32,458 nucleotides of DNA from Spirochaetales bacterium Spiro_10 (GTDB taxonomy: Bacteria > Spirochaetota > Spirochaetia > Treponematales > Treponemataceae), in the NCBI GenBank assembly GCA_001604405.1, contig LVBL01000010.1:1-32458 (forward strand), written 5' to 3'. The notes under the pieces are model-generated. The model was not told where the DNA came from. It did not search any database and worked only from the letters and a program-made list of their open reading frames with translations. Both the position numbers and the translations under genes were made by a program. Positions 23,648-31,241 of this stretch are shown here, piece by piece. The first letter of the stretch is position 1; the number at the start of each line of letters is the position of its first letter.

Positions 23648-24510
23648 GCCGTTTTCCCCGTCCGGCGCATTCGCGCCGCGAACATCCCGATCGCGCTGCC
23701 CGCGAGAAAGGTCGCTCCCGCGAGCACTACCGTGACCGCGCCGACGGGCGCGTCGAGATGCCAGCCGATGGCGAGTCCCGAAAGGGAGAAGGCGAGGGCG
23801 TAGAGGCTCCCCGCTACCATCATGCCCGCGAGGTTCCTCGACGAGAAGCCCGCCGTTCCCGCGGGCAGGGTGAGCATGGCGATGACCATGACGATGCCGA
23901 CGAAGGTCTGGAGGAGCACGACCGAGATAGCGGTAAGGGCGAGGATCGCGAGAAAGACGGCGTCGGTGTTGACTCCGCGCACGCGCGCGAACTCCGGGTC
24001 GAAGGCGCTTGCCTCGATCTCGGGGTAGAACCTCCAGGCGAGGAACAGGGCGACGAGGTCGAGCCCGGCGAGAAGCCACAGGTCGGGCACGGAGACGAGG
24101 AGGATGTTTCCGAAAAGATAGCTCGTCGGGTCGGTGTAACCCGGGGTCTTCGCCATGAAGAGGACCCCGACGCTCATGCCGACGGCCCATATCGCGTTGA
24201 TGACGGTATCCTCGCGCTGTTTCGCCCTCAGCGAGACCACGCCGATGATAACGGCAGCCGCGACCGCGAAGGCGAGCGCGCCGGCTATCGGCGGGAATCC
24301 GGGCAGTATGTTTTTCGCCGAGAGATAGAGGGCCATGCCGATCCCGCCGAGCACGGCGTGCGAGATCGCGCCCGCGAGACCCGCTATCCGCTTGACGGTA
24401 ACAACGGAGCCGATCACGCCGAAGAGGACCGACGAGAGGATGCCCGCGACGAAGGCGTTGCGCATGAAACCGAGCGCCGGATCGGTCAGGAACCCGAATG
24501 CGCCGCTCAT
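23644..24510 (-). CDS. znuB: ABC-3 family zinc/metal transporter permease
   Basis: Inner-membrane permease for zinc or a related divalent metal, 288 residues with about eight hydrophobic helices. It contains the ABC-3 family segments GLAGAISHAVLGGIG and FVGIVMVIAMLTLPAGTA. The ATG at 24510 overlaps the znuC stop. The frame is open twelve codons upstream, but that part lies inside znuC. Manganese or iron transport is possible for ABC-3 permeases; zinc is preferred because of the Fur-type partner with two CxxC pairs. Confidence 0.82.
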   Translation of the reverse strand: MSGAFGFLTDPALGFMRNAFVAGILSSVLFGVIGSVVTVKRIAGLAGAISHAVLGGIGMALYLSAKNILPGFPPIAGALAFAVAAAVIIGVVSLRAKQREDTVINAIWAVGMSVGVLFMAKTPGYTDPTSYLFGNILLVSVPDLWLLAGLDLVALFLAWRFYPEIEASAFDPEFARVRGVNTDAVFLAILALTAISVVLLQTFVGIVMVIAMLTLPAGTAGFSSRNLAGMMVAGSLYALAFSLSGLAIGWHLDAPVGAVTVVLAGATFLAGSAIGMFAARMRRTGKTA

Positions 24511-25340
24511 CGCGAACCCGCCTTCCTCGAGCAGTTCTCGCACGCGTCGGCGAGGTCGCTGTCGTGCAGTACCTGCGCCGCGTTTCCGCCGAACATGACC
24601 GGAGGCGCGCCGTCGATCGGCCGGGTCGCGTGGCGGGCGAGCGAGCAGGAGGCCCCGTCGGTCCCGCGCTCGCCGACGCAGAGGACAACGTCCGTCAGCG
24701 CGGAGACGAAGCCCGTGTCGTGGGTGACGATCATGATCGTCGTCGAGCCCTTGAGCGCGCCGAGGGTCTCGAACAGGCGCGTTTCGCTTTCGATGTCCAT
24801 GTTCGCCGTCGGCTCGTCGAGGATGAGGAACTCGGGCTCCGCGGCGAGCGCGCGCGCGACGAGCACGCGCCTTCGCTGCCCGCCCGAGAGGGCGGGATAG
24901 GGGCGGGACGCGAGATCCGCGACGCCGGACCTTTCGAGCGCCGAGTCGACCGCGGCGCTCTCCGCCCCGCGCAGCGCGGAGGCTTTCGTCCTGCCAGCGG
25001 CCGGCACGAGCCGTCCCATGCGAACGACCTCGCGAACCGAGATCGGGAAGGTCGCGTCGAACTGCGCGTGCTGGGGTACGTAGCCGACGCGCCTGCGGGC
25101 CGCGGCCGGCGCTTCGCCGAGGAGGGTCACGGAGCCGGCCGTCGGGGTCTCGAGGCCGAGCACGAGCTTGATGACGGTCGTCTTTCCCGACCCGTTCGGG
25201 CCGACGAGGGCGATAAACTCGCCCCGGTGCGCGTGAAAGCTTACCCGGTCGAGTACGGGGATATCCTTGTACGAGAACGAAACCTCGTTGAAATCGAGAA
25301 CGACGGGCTTCCCCGCGTCATCACTCTTGCTTGCGTTCAT
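24507..25340 (-). CDS. znuC: Zinc/metal ABC transporter ATP-binding protein
   Basis: A 277-residue ATPase that powers metal import with ZnuB. It has Walker A GPNGSGKTT, the Q-loop in VPQHAQF, signature LSGGQRRR, Walker B FLILDEPTA and the switch His in IVTHDTG. The C-terminal ~45 residues extend beyond the core ATPase and end in a Cys-rich segment (DACENC), which could sense or bind metal. No binding-protein gene (znuA) is adjacent. The promoter TTGCAA-N17-TATAGT ends nine bases before the ATG, and no Shine-Dalgarno is present. Confidence 0.88.
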   Translation of the reverse strand: MNASKSDDAGKPVVLDFNEVSFSYKDIPVLDRVSFHAHRGEFIALVGPNGSGKTTVIKLVLGLETPTAGSVTLLGEAPAAARRRVGYVPQHAQFDATFPISVREVVRMGRLVPAAGRTKASALRGAESAAVDSALERSGVADLASRPYPALSGGQRRRVLVARALAAEPEFLILDEPTANMDIESETRLFETLGALKGSTTIMIVTHDTGFVSALTDVVLCVGERGTDGASCSLARHATRPIDGAPPVMFGGNAAQVLHDSDLADACENCSRKAGSR

Positions 25341-25349
25341 GATGGAGTC

Positions 25350-25378
25350 ACTATACTTCCACGGGGATTGATTTGCAA
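25350..25378 (-). promoter_or_regulatory. znuC operon promoter and possible Zur site
   Basis: On the minus strand, TTGCAA (25373-25378), a 17-base spacer and TATAGT (25350-25355), then nine bases to the ATG at 25340. An imperfect inverted repeat with TTGC/GCAA arms (25370-25393) covers the -35 and the last codon of the chemoreceptor gene. It is a weak candidate for a Zur operator. Confidence 0.55.
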
Positions 25379-25391
25379 GCGGTTCGCAATA

Positions 25392-26954
25392 TCACACCTT
25401 GAACCTGCTGACCGTATCCCGCAGGTTCTCGGCCTGCGCGCTCAGGTTTTCCGCCGACGCGGCAAGCTCCTCGGCGGCCGCTGCGTTCCGCTGGACGACC
25501 GTGTCGAGCTGGGTCATCGCCTGGCCGATCTGGTCCGCCCCGACGCGCTGTTCCGCGGAGGCCGCGCTGATCTCCCCGACGAGGTCCGCCGTTTTTACGA
25601 TGTCCGGCGCGAGGCTCGCGAGCACGGCGCCGGCCTTTTGCGCGGCCTCGGTGGTCGTCGCCGATATCTCGCGAATCTCAGCCGCCGACGTCGCGCTGCG
25701 CTCGGCGAGCTTCCGTATCTCTCCCGCCACGACCGAGAAGCCCTTGCCCGCCTCCCCCGCGCGCGCCGCCTCGATGGCCGCGTTGAGCGCGAGGAGATTG
25801 GTCTGGCCGGCGATCTCCTCGATCACGGCGATGCGCTGGGCTATCTGCCTGACGGCCCCGATCGCCGCCTGTACCGTCTCCGAGCCCTCCGCCGCGTCCT
25901 TCGCGGCCTTCCGCGCGATCCGTTCGGTCTCGCCCGAGTTTTCCGCGTTCTGCCGTATCGTCGAGACCATCTCCTCCACGGAGGCCGATATCTCCTCCGT
26001 CGACGAGGCCTGTTCCGAGGCGCCGGAGGAAACGTCCTGCGAGGTGTCGGAAAGTTCGTTGGAGCCCATGGAGATGGACTTGCTGACCGTTACGATGCCC
26101 CCGATCATCTCGGCGAGGTCGGCGCGCATCGAGTCGAGCGCCCTGAGGAGGGTACCCGTCTCGTCGGTCAGCGATGTCTTGTCCCCGTCGAAGGCGCGCG
26201 AGAAGTCCCCCGAGGCGAATATCTCGGTTTGCTCGGCGGCGTAGACGAGCGGCTTGACGAGCCTGACGCCGATGGCGACCGCGACGGCCGTCGCGACGAG
26301 GGCCGCCAGCGCGGCGAGCGCGAGGGTTATCCCCATGGAACGCGTCACGAAGGCGTCGGCCTCCGCGCGTTTCTCCGCCACGACCGCGTCGATGTCGTCG
26401 ACGTAGGCCCCGGTACCGACGATCCATTGCCAGGATTTGGAGTGCAGGCTGTAGCTCCGCTTCGGGAGGGGTTTGTCGGTGCCCGCCTTCGGAAACCAGT
26501 AGTCGGAATACCCGCCTCCGTCCTTCATCCCGTTTTCTATGATGCTTCGGACGAATTTCGTGCCGTTCGTGTCTACCGACTCGAGCCGGTTTTTTCCCTC
26601 GGCTGCGCCGCCGAGGAGGACAACGTTCGTTCCGTCCTTGGTATCGGCCCAGAAGTAGCCCTCCGTTCCGTACCGCATGTCGCGGAGAAGCCTCTTGGCG
26701 ACTTCCTCCGCCGTCGCGCGGTCAAGCAGGCCCTCTTTCTCGAGTTTCGCGACGCGGTCGATCATCGTGACCGCGGACTCGACTTCCCAGCGTACCGTCC
26801 GGTCGAAGCTCTCGCGGAGGGTCGAGTCGAGAAGGCCGATTTGTTCGTGTACCATCGAGCGGAACGACAGGAAGAATACCGTGAGGAGCACGGCCGTTAC
26901 CGCGACGGTGATGCCCACGGCCATCGCGCTTATTTTTGTCTTGATGCTTTTCAT
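25392..26954 (-). CDS. Methyl-accepting chemotaxis protein with single Cache domain
   Basis: A 520-residue transmembrane chemoreceptor. TM1 is at about 8-30 and TM2 at about 195-220. Between them lies a single Cache (sCache_2-like) domain with [19 protein letters not shown] and [20 protein letters not shown]-like segment follows, then the cytoplasmic signalling domain whose hairpin tip is [24 protein letters not shown]. No C-terminal CheR-tethering pentapeptide is present. The ATG at 26954 has GGAGG four bases upstream; the frame continues upstream without support. An inverted repeat GCGGGA-N9-TCCCGC lies in its leader at 26966-26986. The ligand is unknown; small carboxylates are common for this domain. 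Confidence 0.92.
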   Translation of the reverse strand: MKSIKTKISAMAVGITVAVTAVLLTVFFLSFRSMVHEQIGLLDSTLRESFDRTVRWEVESAVTMIDRVAKLEKEGLLDRATAEEVAKRLLRDMRYGTEGYFWADTKDGTNVVLLGGAAEGKNRLESVDTNGTKFVRSIIENGMKDGGGYSDYWFPKAGTDKPLPKRSYSLHSKSWQWIVGTGAYVDDIDAVVAEKRAEADAFVTRSMGITLALAALAALVATAVAVAIGVRLVKPLVYAAEQTEIFASGDFSRAFDGDKTSLTDETGTLLRALDSMRADLAEMIGGIVTVSKSISMGSNELSDTSQDVSSGASEQASSTEEISASVEEMVSTIRQNAENSGETERIARKAAKDAAEGSETVQAAIGAVRQIAQRIAVIEEIAGQTNLLALNAAIEAARAGEAGKGFSVVAGEIRKLAERSATSAAEIREISATTTEAAQKAGAVLASLAPDIVKTADLVGEISAASAEQRVGADQIGQAMTQLDTVVQRNAAAAEELAASAENLSAQAENLRDTVSRFKV

Positions 26955-27052
26955 CGGTCCTCCAGGCGGGATTCGCAGAGTCCCGCTAACTAATAAGCGT
27001 AATTGATGGCCGTTCATTATGCAAAGAACCCTCGTGCGGCAAATTGTTTCCC

Positions 27053-27081
27053 TTGTCAAATAATAGCCGACATGCGATACT
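27053..27081 (+). promoter_or_regulatory. Promoter of alcohol dehydrogenase gene
   Basis: TTGTCA (27053-27058, five of six), a 17-base spacer and GATACT (27076-27081). Transcription would start near 27088, leaving a short leader with GAGGAG at 27091-27096 before the ATG at 27105. Confidence 0.6.
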
Positions 27082-27104
27082 TGTCGTATCGAGGAGAATC
27101 AGTC

Positions 27105-28274
27105 ATGACCAATTTTACTTTTAACAATCCCACGAGGATCGTTTTCGGAAAAGACGCGGAGCATCAGGCCGGTCAGGAGACAGCTCCCTACGCGAAGAAG
27201 GTCTTGCTCCATTTCGGCGGCGGGAGCGTCGTCAAGTCGGGCCTTCTTGACCGCGTTCGCGCCTCCCTGAAGGCCGCGGGCGTCGAGGCGGTGGAGCTTG
27301 GGGGCGTCAAACCGAACCCCCGCGTCACCCTCGTGCGCGAGGGCATCGAGCTGTGCCGGAAAAACGGCATCGGCTTCGTGCTCGCGGTCGGCGGCGGAAG
27401 CGTCATCGACTCGGCCAAGGCGATAGCCGTGGGAGTCCCGTACACGGGCGACGTGTGGGATTTTTACGAATACACGGCGAGTCCCGCGAAGGCCCTCGAC
27501 GTCGGGGTCATCCTGACGATACCGGCCGCGGGAAGCGAGTCGAGCAGCAGTTCGGTCATCTCGAACGAGGAGCTGCAGCTCAAGCGCGGCCTGACCTCGG
27601 AGCTCCTGCGTCCGCGCTTCGCGCTCATGAATCCCGTGCTCACCTGCACGCTTCCGGCGTACCAGACGGCGTGCGGCGCGGCGGACATCATGGCCCATAT
27701 CATGGAGCGGTACTTCACGAACACGCGCGACGTCGACTTTACCGACCGTCTCTGCGAGGCGGGACTCCGGACCATAATCAGGAACGTGCCTCTCGCGCTC
27801 GCCTCCCCGGACGACTACGCGGCCCGGGCCGAGATCATGTGGGTCGGCTCCGTCGCCCACAACGACCTTTTCGGAACGGGCAGGGAGGGGGACTGGGGAT
27901 CGCATTCCATCGAGCACGAGATCAGCGCCATCTACGACGTTGCCCACGGCGCGGGCCTCGCGGTAGTTTTTCCCGCATGGATGCGGCACGTCTACGGGAA
28001 CGACGTCGCGCGGTTCGTCCAGTTCGCGACGAGGGTATGGGGCGTGGAAAACGATCCCTTTAACCCCGAGCGGACCGCGCTCGCCGGAATAAACGCCCTC
28101 GAGGCCTTCTTCCGCTCAATCGGCCTTCCCGTGCGCCTCTCGGAGATGGACGTTCCGGCCGACCGCATCGAGGAGATGGCCCTCAAGTGCACGCAAAAGG
28201 GAAAGGGCACGACGGGGAATTTCGTCAAGCTCGACTCGAAGGCGGTCGCATCGATCCTTCGGTCGGCGGTTTAG
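27105..28274 (+). CDS. Iron-containing alcohol dehydrogenase (butanol dehydrogenase-like)
   Basis: A 389-residue group III dehydrogenase, likely NAD(P)H-dependent reduction of aldehydes in fermentation. The dinucleotide-binding motif is GGGSVIDSAKAIA at about 98-110. Metal ligands include the histidines in HIMERYF and in HSIEHEISAIYDVAHGAG. The start (MTNFTFNNPTRIVFGKDAE) is typical of BDH/YqhD-type proteins. GAGGAG eight bases upstream favours the ATG at 27105; an upstream ATG at 27072 lies inside the -10 element. The stop codon overlaps the convergent hemerythrin stop by four bases. Cofactor choice and substrate are not evident. Confidence 0.92.
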   Translation: MTNFTFNNPTRIVFGKDAEHQAGQETAPYAKKVLLHFGGGSVVKSGLLDRVRASLKAAGVEAVELGGVKPNPRVTLVREGIELCRKNGIGFVLAVGGGSVIDSAKAIAVGVPYTGDVWDFYEYTASPAKALDVGVILTIPAAGSESSSSSVISNEELQLKRGLTSELLRPRFALMNPVLTCTLPAYQTACGAADIMAHIMERYFTNTRDVDFTDRLCEAGLRTIIRNVPLALASPDDYAARAEIMWVGSVAHNDLFGTGREGDWGSHSIEHEISAIYDVAHGAGLAVVFPAWMRHVYGNDVARFVQFATRVWGVENDPFNPERTALAGINALEAFFRSIGLPVRLSEMDVPADRIEEMALKCTQKGKGTTGNFVKLDSKAVASILRSAV

Positions 28275-28687
28275 ACTTCCGTTTTCCCGCGGATGTAGGC
28301 GGCCCAGGCCTGGTCCGACTTCGCGATGTGGTTGAGGAGCCAGGTCCCGAGAAAGCGGTAAAACTGGAAGCCGTCGCCGGGCTTCGCTTCGCCGACGGTG
28401 GCGATCTCCGCGCGGAGGCGCTCCACGAAGGCCGCGTGTTCCTTCTTGTGGTCCTCAAGGCCGGGGAAGCCGCGCGCCTTCATGAGCGACTCCTCCTCGG
28501 CGAAATGGTAGGCCGTATAGTCCGTGAGGCGCTTGAGGTCTTTCGCCATACGCAGGGCGTAATCCTTGCCCGTCTCGTCAAGGAGCTTGCGCACGTCGTC
28601 GATGATGAGCAGGAGCTTCTTGTGCTGGAGGTCCACGTCATCGAAGCCGGTGGCGAGCGCGTCGTCCCAGGAAAAAAGGTTGATCAT
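28271..28687 (-). CDS. Bacteriohemerythrin
   Basis: A 138-residue four-helix-bundle di-iron protein that binds oxygen and may buffer or sense it. It starts FSWDDALATGFDDVDLQHKKL and carries the ligand set His (QHKK), His and Glu (YHFAEEE), His (HKKEHAAF), and His with Asp (NHIAKSD). It is a single-domain form with no fused receptor. The ATG is close to TATATT (six bases), with no Shine-Dalgarno. It is divergent from the binding-protein operon across 68 bases and overlaps the alcohol dehydrogenase stop by four bases. Its presence fits an organism that meets oxygen occasionally. Confidence 0.93.
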   Translation of the reverse strand: MINLFSWDDALATGFDDVDLQHKKLLLIIDDVRKLLDETGKDYALRMAKDLKRLTDYTAYHFAEEESLMKARGFPGLEDHKKEHAAFVERLRAEIATVGEAKPGDGFQFYRFLGTWLLNHIAKSDQAWAAYIRGKTEV

Positions 28688-28693
28688 GCCCAG

Positions 28694-28722
28694 AATATAC
28701 CCCGATTGGGGCGGCTTGTGTA
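28694..28722 (-). promoter_or_regulatory. Bacteriohemerythrin promoter
   Basis: On the minus strand, TACACA (28717-28722), a 17-base spacer and TATATT (28694-28699), then six bases to the ATG at 28687. The predicted start of transcription coincides with the start codon. Confidence 0.6.
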
Positions 28723-28743
28723 GCGAAAAACGCCTTTGAAGGG

Positions 28744-28749
28744 TATACT
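28744..28749 (+). promoter_or_regulatory. -10 element of binding protein/kinase operon
   Basis: TATACT ends six bases before the GTG at 28756. The -35 region (TAGCGA at 28721-28726) is poor, so an activator may be needed. The response regulator at the end of this operon is one candidate. Confidence 0.5.
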
Positions 28750-28755
28750 CGAGGC

Positions 28756-29754
28756 GTGAAAACCCAGATCAAGGTGGGACTCGCCGTCACCGGGGCGCTC
28801 GCGGCCTTTTCGTTCTTCATGTCGGTCTATCTCGTCAGCGGCCTCCTCAGCAAGCCCTCGCAGGACGTCGCGGCGGGGCGCGAGCTGAGGCATTTTTCGA
28901 TGTACCTCCCGCAAAACCGGAACTACTATTTCTCGGACATCATGAGCGGCGCGATGCGGGCAGCGTCAGAGAGCGGCGCGGTCATTTCGGTCCACACCCT
29001 GGACTCCTCGGGAACGGCGCTCCGGATGGCGGCCTATTCCGGCCTTGACGGGATCGTCGTGTGCCCCGATCTCGACGACACGGTGGTCTTCGACACTCTG
29101 CAGTTCCTCACGAGGAAAAAGCTGCCCCTCGTCCTCGTCAACCACAACATCCCGGCCGAACAGCCCTGGCCCTTCGTCGGCACGAACAACTTCGACTTCG
29201 GGCGCAAGGCCGCCCAGCTGTCGCTCGCGACGAAGCGCGAGGACGTGAACCTCGCCGTCGTGTACAGCGAGAAGTCCCCCGCCATATTCGCCGAGCGCGA
29301 GCTCGTCGAGATGGGCATCAACAGCGTGCTCTCGGCGCGCCTGTCGGGTCCCATCCAGGGATACCGGACGGACATGAACCCGCGCGACGCGGAGAAAATC
29401 GTGTACCAGATCGTGCGCGGACGCCCGGGGATCAACACGATCGTCTTCACCGACCTGAACGACACCCTCGCGGGGACGCAGGCGCTCATCGACCTCAACC
29501 AGGTGGGCCTGGTCCAGGTCGTCGGTTTCGGCAACGATCCCGCCCTTCTCGACTTCATCAGGAAGGGCATCGTGGCGGGCTCCGTCGTCGTCAACCCCTC
29601 GTTGATGGGTTACCAGGCGGTGAAGGCCCTGTCCGAACTCGTCTCCTCGGGTTATACCTCGACGTCGGTCGACACGGGAATCGACGTCATCACCCCGGAC
29701 AACCTCCTTTCCTGGCGCGCTCCGGCTGAGCGGCGCGCGGGGGAACGGCAATGA
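28756..29754 (+). CDS. Membrane-anchored periplasmic sugar-binding-type protein
   Basis: A 332-residue protein with an N-terminal hydrophobic segment (about 8-30) that has no lipobox and no clear cleavage site, so it is probably anchored in the inner membrane facing the periplasm. The rest is a type I periplasmic-binding fold similar to ribose/galactose-binding proteins: NYYFSDIMSGAMRAA, GLDGIVVCPDLDD, FVGTNNFDFGRKAA, and DPALLDFIRKGIVAGSVVVNP. It starts with GTG six bases after TATACT. Its stop overlaps the kinase start (ATGA). It most likely presents ligand state to that kinase rather than feeding an ABC transporter, since no permease or ATPase gene is in view. Confidence 0.85.
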   Translation: MKTQIKVGLAVTGALAAFSFFMSVYLVSGLLSKPSQDVAAGRELRHFSMYLPQNRNYYFSDIMSGAMRAASESGAVISVHTLDSSGTALRMAAYSGLDGIVVCPDLDDTVVFDTLQFLTRKKLPLVLVNHNIPAEQPWPFVGTNNFDFGRKAAQLSLATKREDVNLAVVYSEKSPAIFAERELVEMGINSVLSARLSGPIQGYRTDMNPRDAEKIVYQIVRGRPGINTIVFTDLNDTLAGTQALIDLNQVGLVQVVGFGNDPALLDFIRKGIVAGSVVVNPSLMGYQAVKALSELVSSGYTSTSVDTGIDVITPDNLLSWRAPAERRAGERQ

Positions 29755-31241
29755 AGCGGAACATCTACAACTCGTTCCGCATGCAGATGCTCGTCAACAT
29801 CATCGGGGTTCTCGTGATCCTGGTGTTCTCCGCCGCGTATATCCTTTTTTCCACGATACGCCTGCAGACCATCGTCGACCGGAGCTTCGTCCAGCAACGG
29901 TACCTCAAGGACATGCAGACGAGGCTCGTCGAGTTCCAGACGCCGTTCCTCGAGTTCCTCTCCACGAAGTCGTCGAACGCCCTGTCCGAGCTCCTTATCA
30001 TGACGCAGCGGATACACAACGTGATACCGGAGTACGCGACCGCCCCGAGGGATCCCATTTCCCTCGAGGAGAAGGAGGTGTATTCCATCGTGCTCGCGTA
30101 CCTCTCGCTCGCAGACTCGGTAATCGAGGAAAAGCGCGGGATGGACATCGCCAAGTACACGAGCCTCTACGACGAGATGCAGACCCTGTACGACTACATG
30201 ATCGCCCGCATCGACTCGATTTCGGGAGCGCGCTTCGCGGGCCAGATCGACGACTACGAGCGGTTCATCGAGACCTCCGGACGCATACAGCTGTGGAACC
30301 TGATGTTCATCGTGTTCGTCTCGCTGTTCTCCCTGCTCATACTGCTTCATACGGTCGACAAGATAAACGGTCCGATGGTGAACCTCTCGAAGATGGCCTC
30401 CGAGCTCTCGAACGGGAACTTCGAGGTCGCGGACATCGGGATGACCCGCCTCTACGAGATCGACCGCGTGGTGTCCGCGTTCAACCGGATGAAGAAGGAC
30501 ATCCACACCTATATCGAGGAGATCAAGTGGCAGAGGAACGTCGAGCAGGAGTACATGCAGGAGCGCGTGCGGAACATGCGGATGGAACACATGCTGCGCA
30601 AGATGGAGCTCTACACCTTGCAGGCCCAGATGAACCCGCATTTCCTCTTCAACACGCTCAATACCGGCATCCAGCTCGCCATCGTCGAGGGCGCCGAACG
30701 GACGAGCGAGTACATGGAGCACCTGGCCAAGCTCTTCAGGCACAACATACGGGAGAAGAACGTCATCGTGCCGCTCAGGCACGAGATCGAGGGCCTCGAG
30801 TCCTATTTCTACATACTGGGCGTCCGGTTCCCGAAGAACCTCGACCTCGTGCTCGACTGCCCGCGCGACATACTCGACGTCTGCATGGTCCCCGCGTCGA
30901 TCCTCCAGCCGCTCGTCGAGAACTGCGTCGTTCACGCCTTTCGGGGGAAGGAAGGCCGCAACTCGATCGTCGTCCGCGTTTACTGCGAGGGCGCGCGGCT
31001 GTGCCTGTCGGTGCGGGACAACGGCGTCGGCATGTCGGAGGAGGTCGTCACGGCGCTCCTCCAGCCGCTGCGCGCGCACGAGTCCGGCGAGAAGGTCATG
31101 GGGCTCGAGAACGTGATCCAGCGGCTCTATTTCTTCTTTCCGGACGACAGGGACATCGTCTCGATCAATACGGCGCCCGGCGCGGGCACCGAGATACTCA
31201 TCAGGATCGACAGGGGAAAAGAACTATGCATACCGTCCTGA
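29751..31241 (+). CDS. YesM/LytS-type sensor histidine kinase
   Basis: A 496-residue inner-membrane kinase. TM1 is at about 12-34 and TM2 at about 185-205, with a ~150-residue periplasmic region of mostly helical character. A HAMP-like linker (INGPMVNLSKMASELSNG) and coiled coil precede the kinase core. The phosphoacceptor is His297 in QAQMNPHFLFNTLN. The ATPase part has the N-box LQPLVENCVVHAF, DNGVGMS and GLENVIQRL. The periplasmic part has no domain I can name and may contact the upstream binding protein. The 3' end overlaps the response regulator by 16 bases. Confidence 0.9.
   Translation: MKRNIYNSFRMQMLVNIIGVLVILVFSAAYILFSTIRLQTIVDRSFVQQRYLKDMQTRLVEFQTPFLEFLSTKSSNALSELLIMTQRIHNVIPEYATAPRDPISLEEKEVYSIVLAYLSLADSVIEEKRGMDIAKYTSLYDEMQTLYDYMIARIDSISGARFAGQIDDYERFIETSGRIQLWNLMFIVFVSLFSLLILLHTVDKINGPMVNLSKMASELSNGNFEVADIGMTRLYEIDRVVSAFNRMKKDIHTYIEEIKWQRNVEQEYMQERVRNMRMEHMLRKMELYTLQAQMNPHFLFNTLNTGIQLAIVEGAERTSEYMEHLAKLFRHNIREKNVIVPLRHEIEGLESYFYILGVRFPKNLDLVLDCPRDILDVCMVPASILQPLVENCVVHAFRGKEGRNSIVVRVYCEGARLCLSVRDNGVGMSEEVVTALLQPLRAHESGEKVMGLENVIQRLYFFFPDDRDIVSINTAPGAGTEILIRIDRGKELCIPS

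Noticed and set aside
26966-26986. Inverted repeat GCGGGA-N9-TCCCGC in the chemoreceptor leader as a riboswitch or terminator
   Set aside because: The stem is only six pairs, has no T-run, and shows no conserved riboswitch core.
24498-26993. 831-codon plus-strand open frame across znuC and the chemoreceptor
   Set aside because: The translation is Arg/Gly-rich without domains and is antisense to two clear genes; long antisense frames are expected at this GC content.
27003-27104. Longer N-terminus for the alcohol dehydrogenase
   Set aside because: The added residues do not resemble the family, and the promoter and GAGGAG lie within this stretch.
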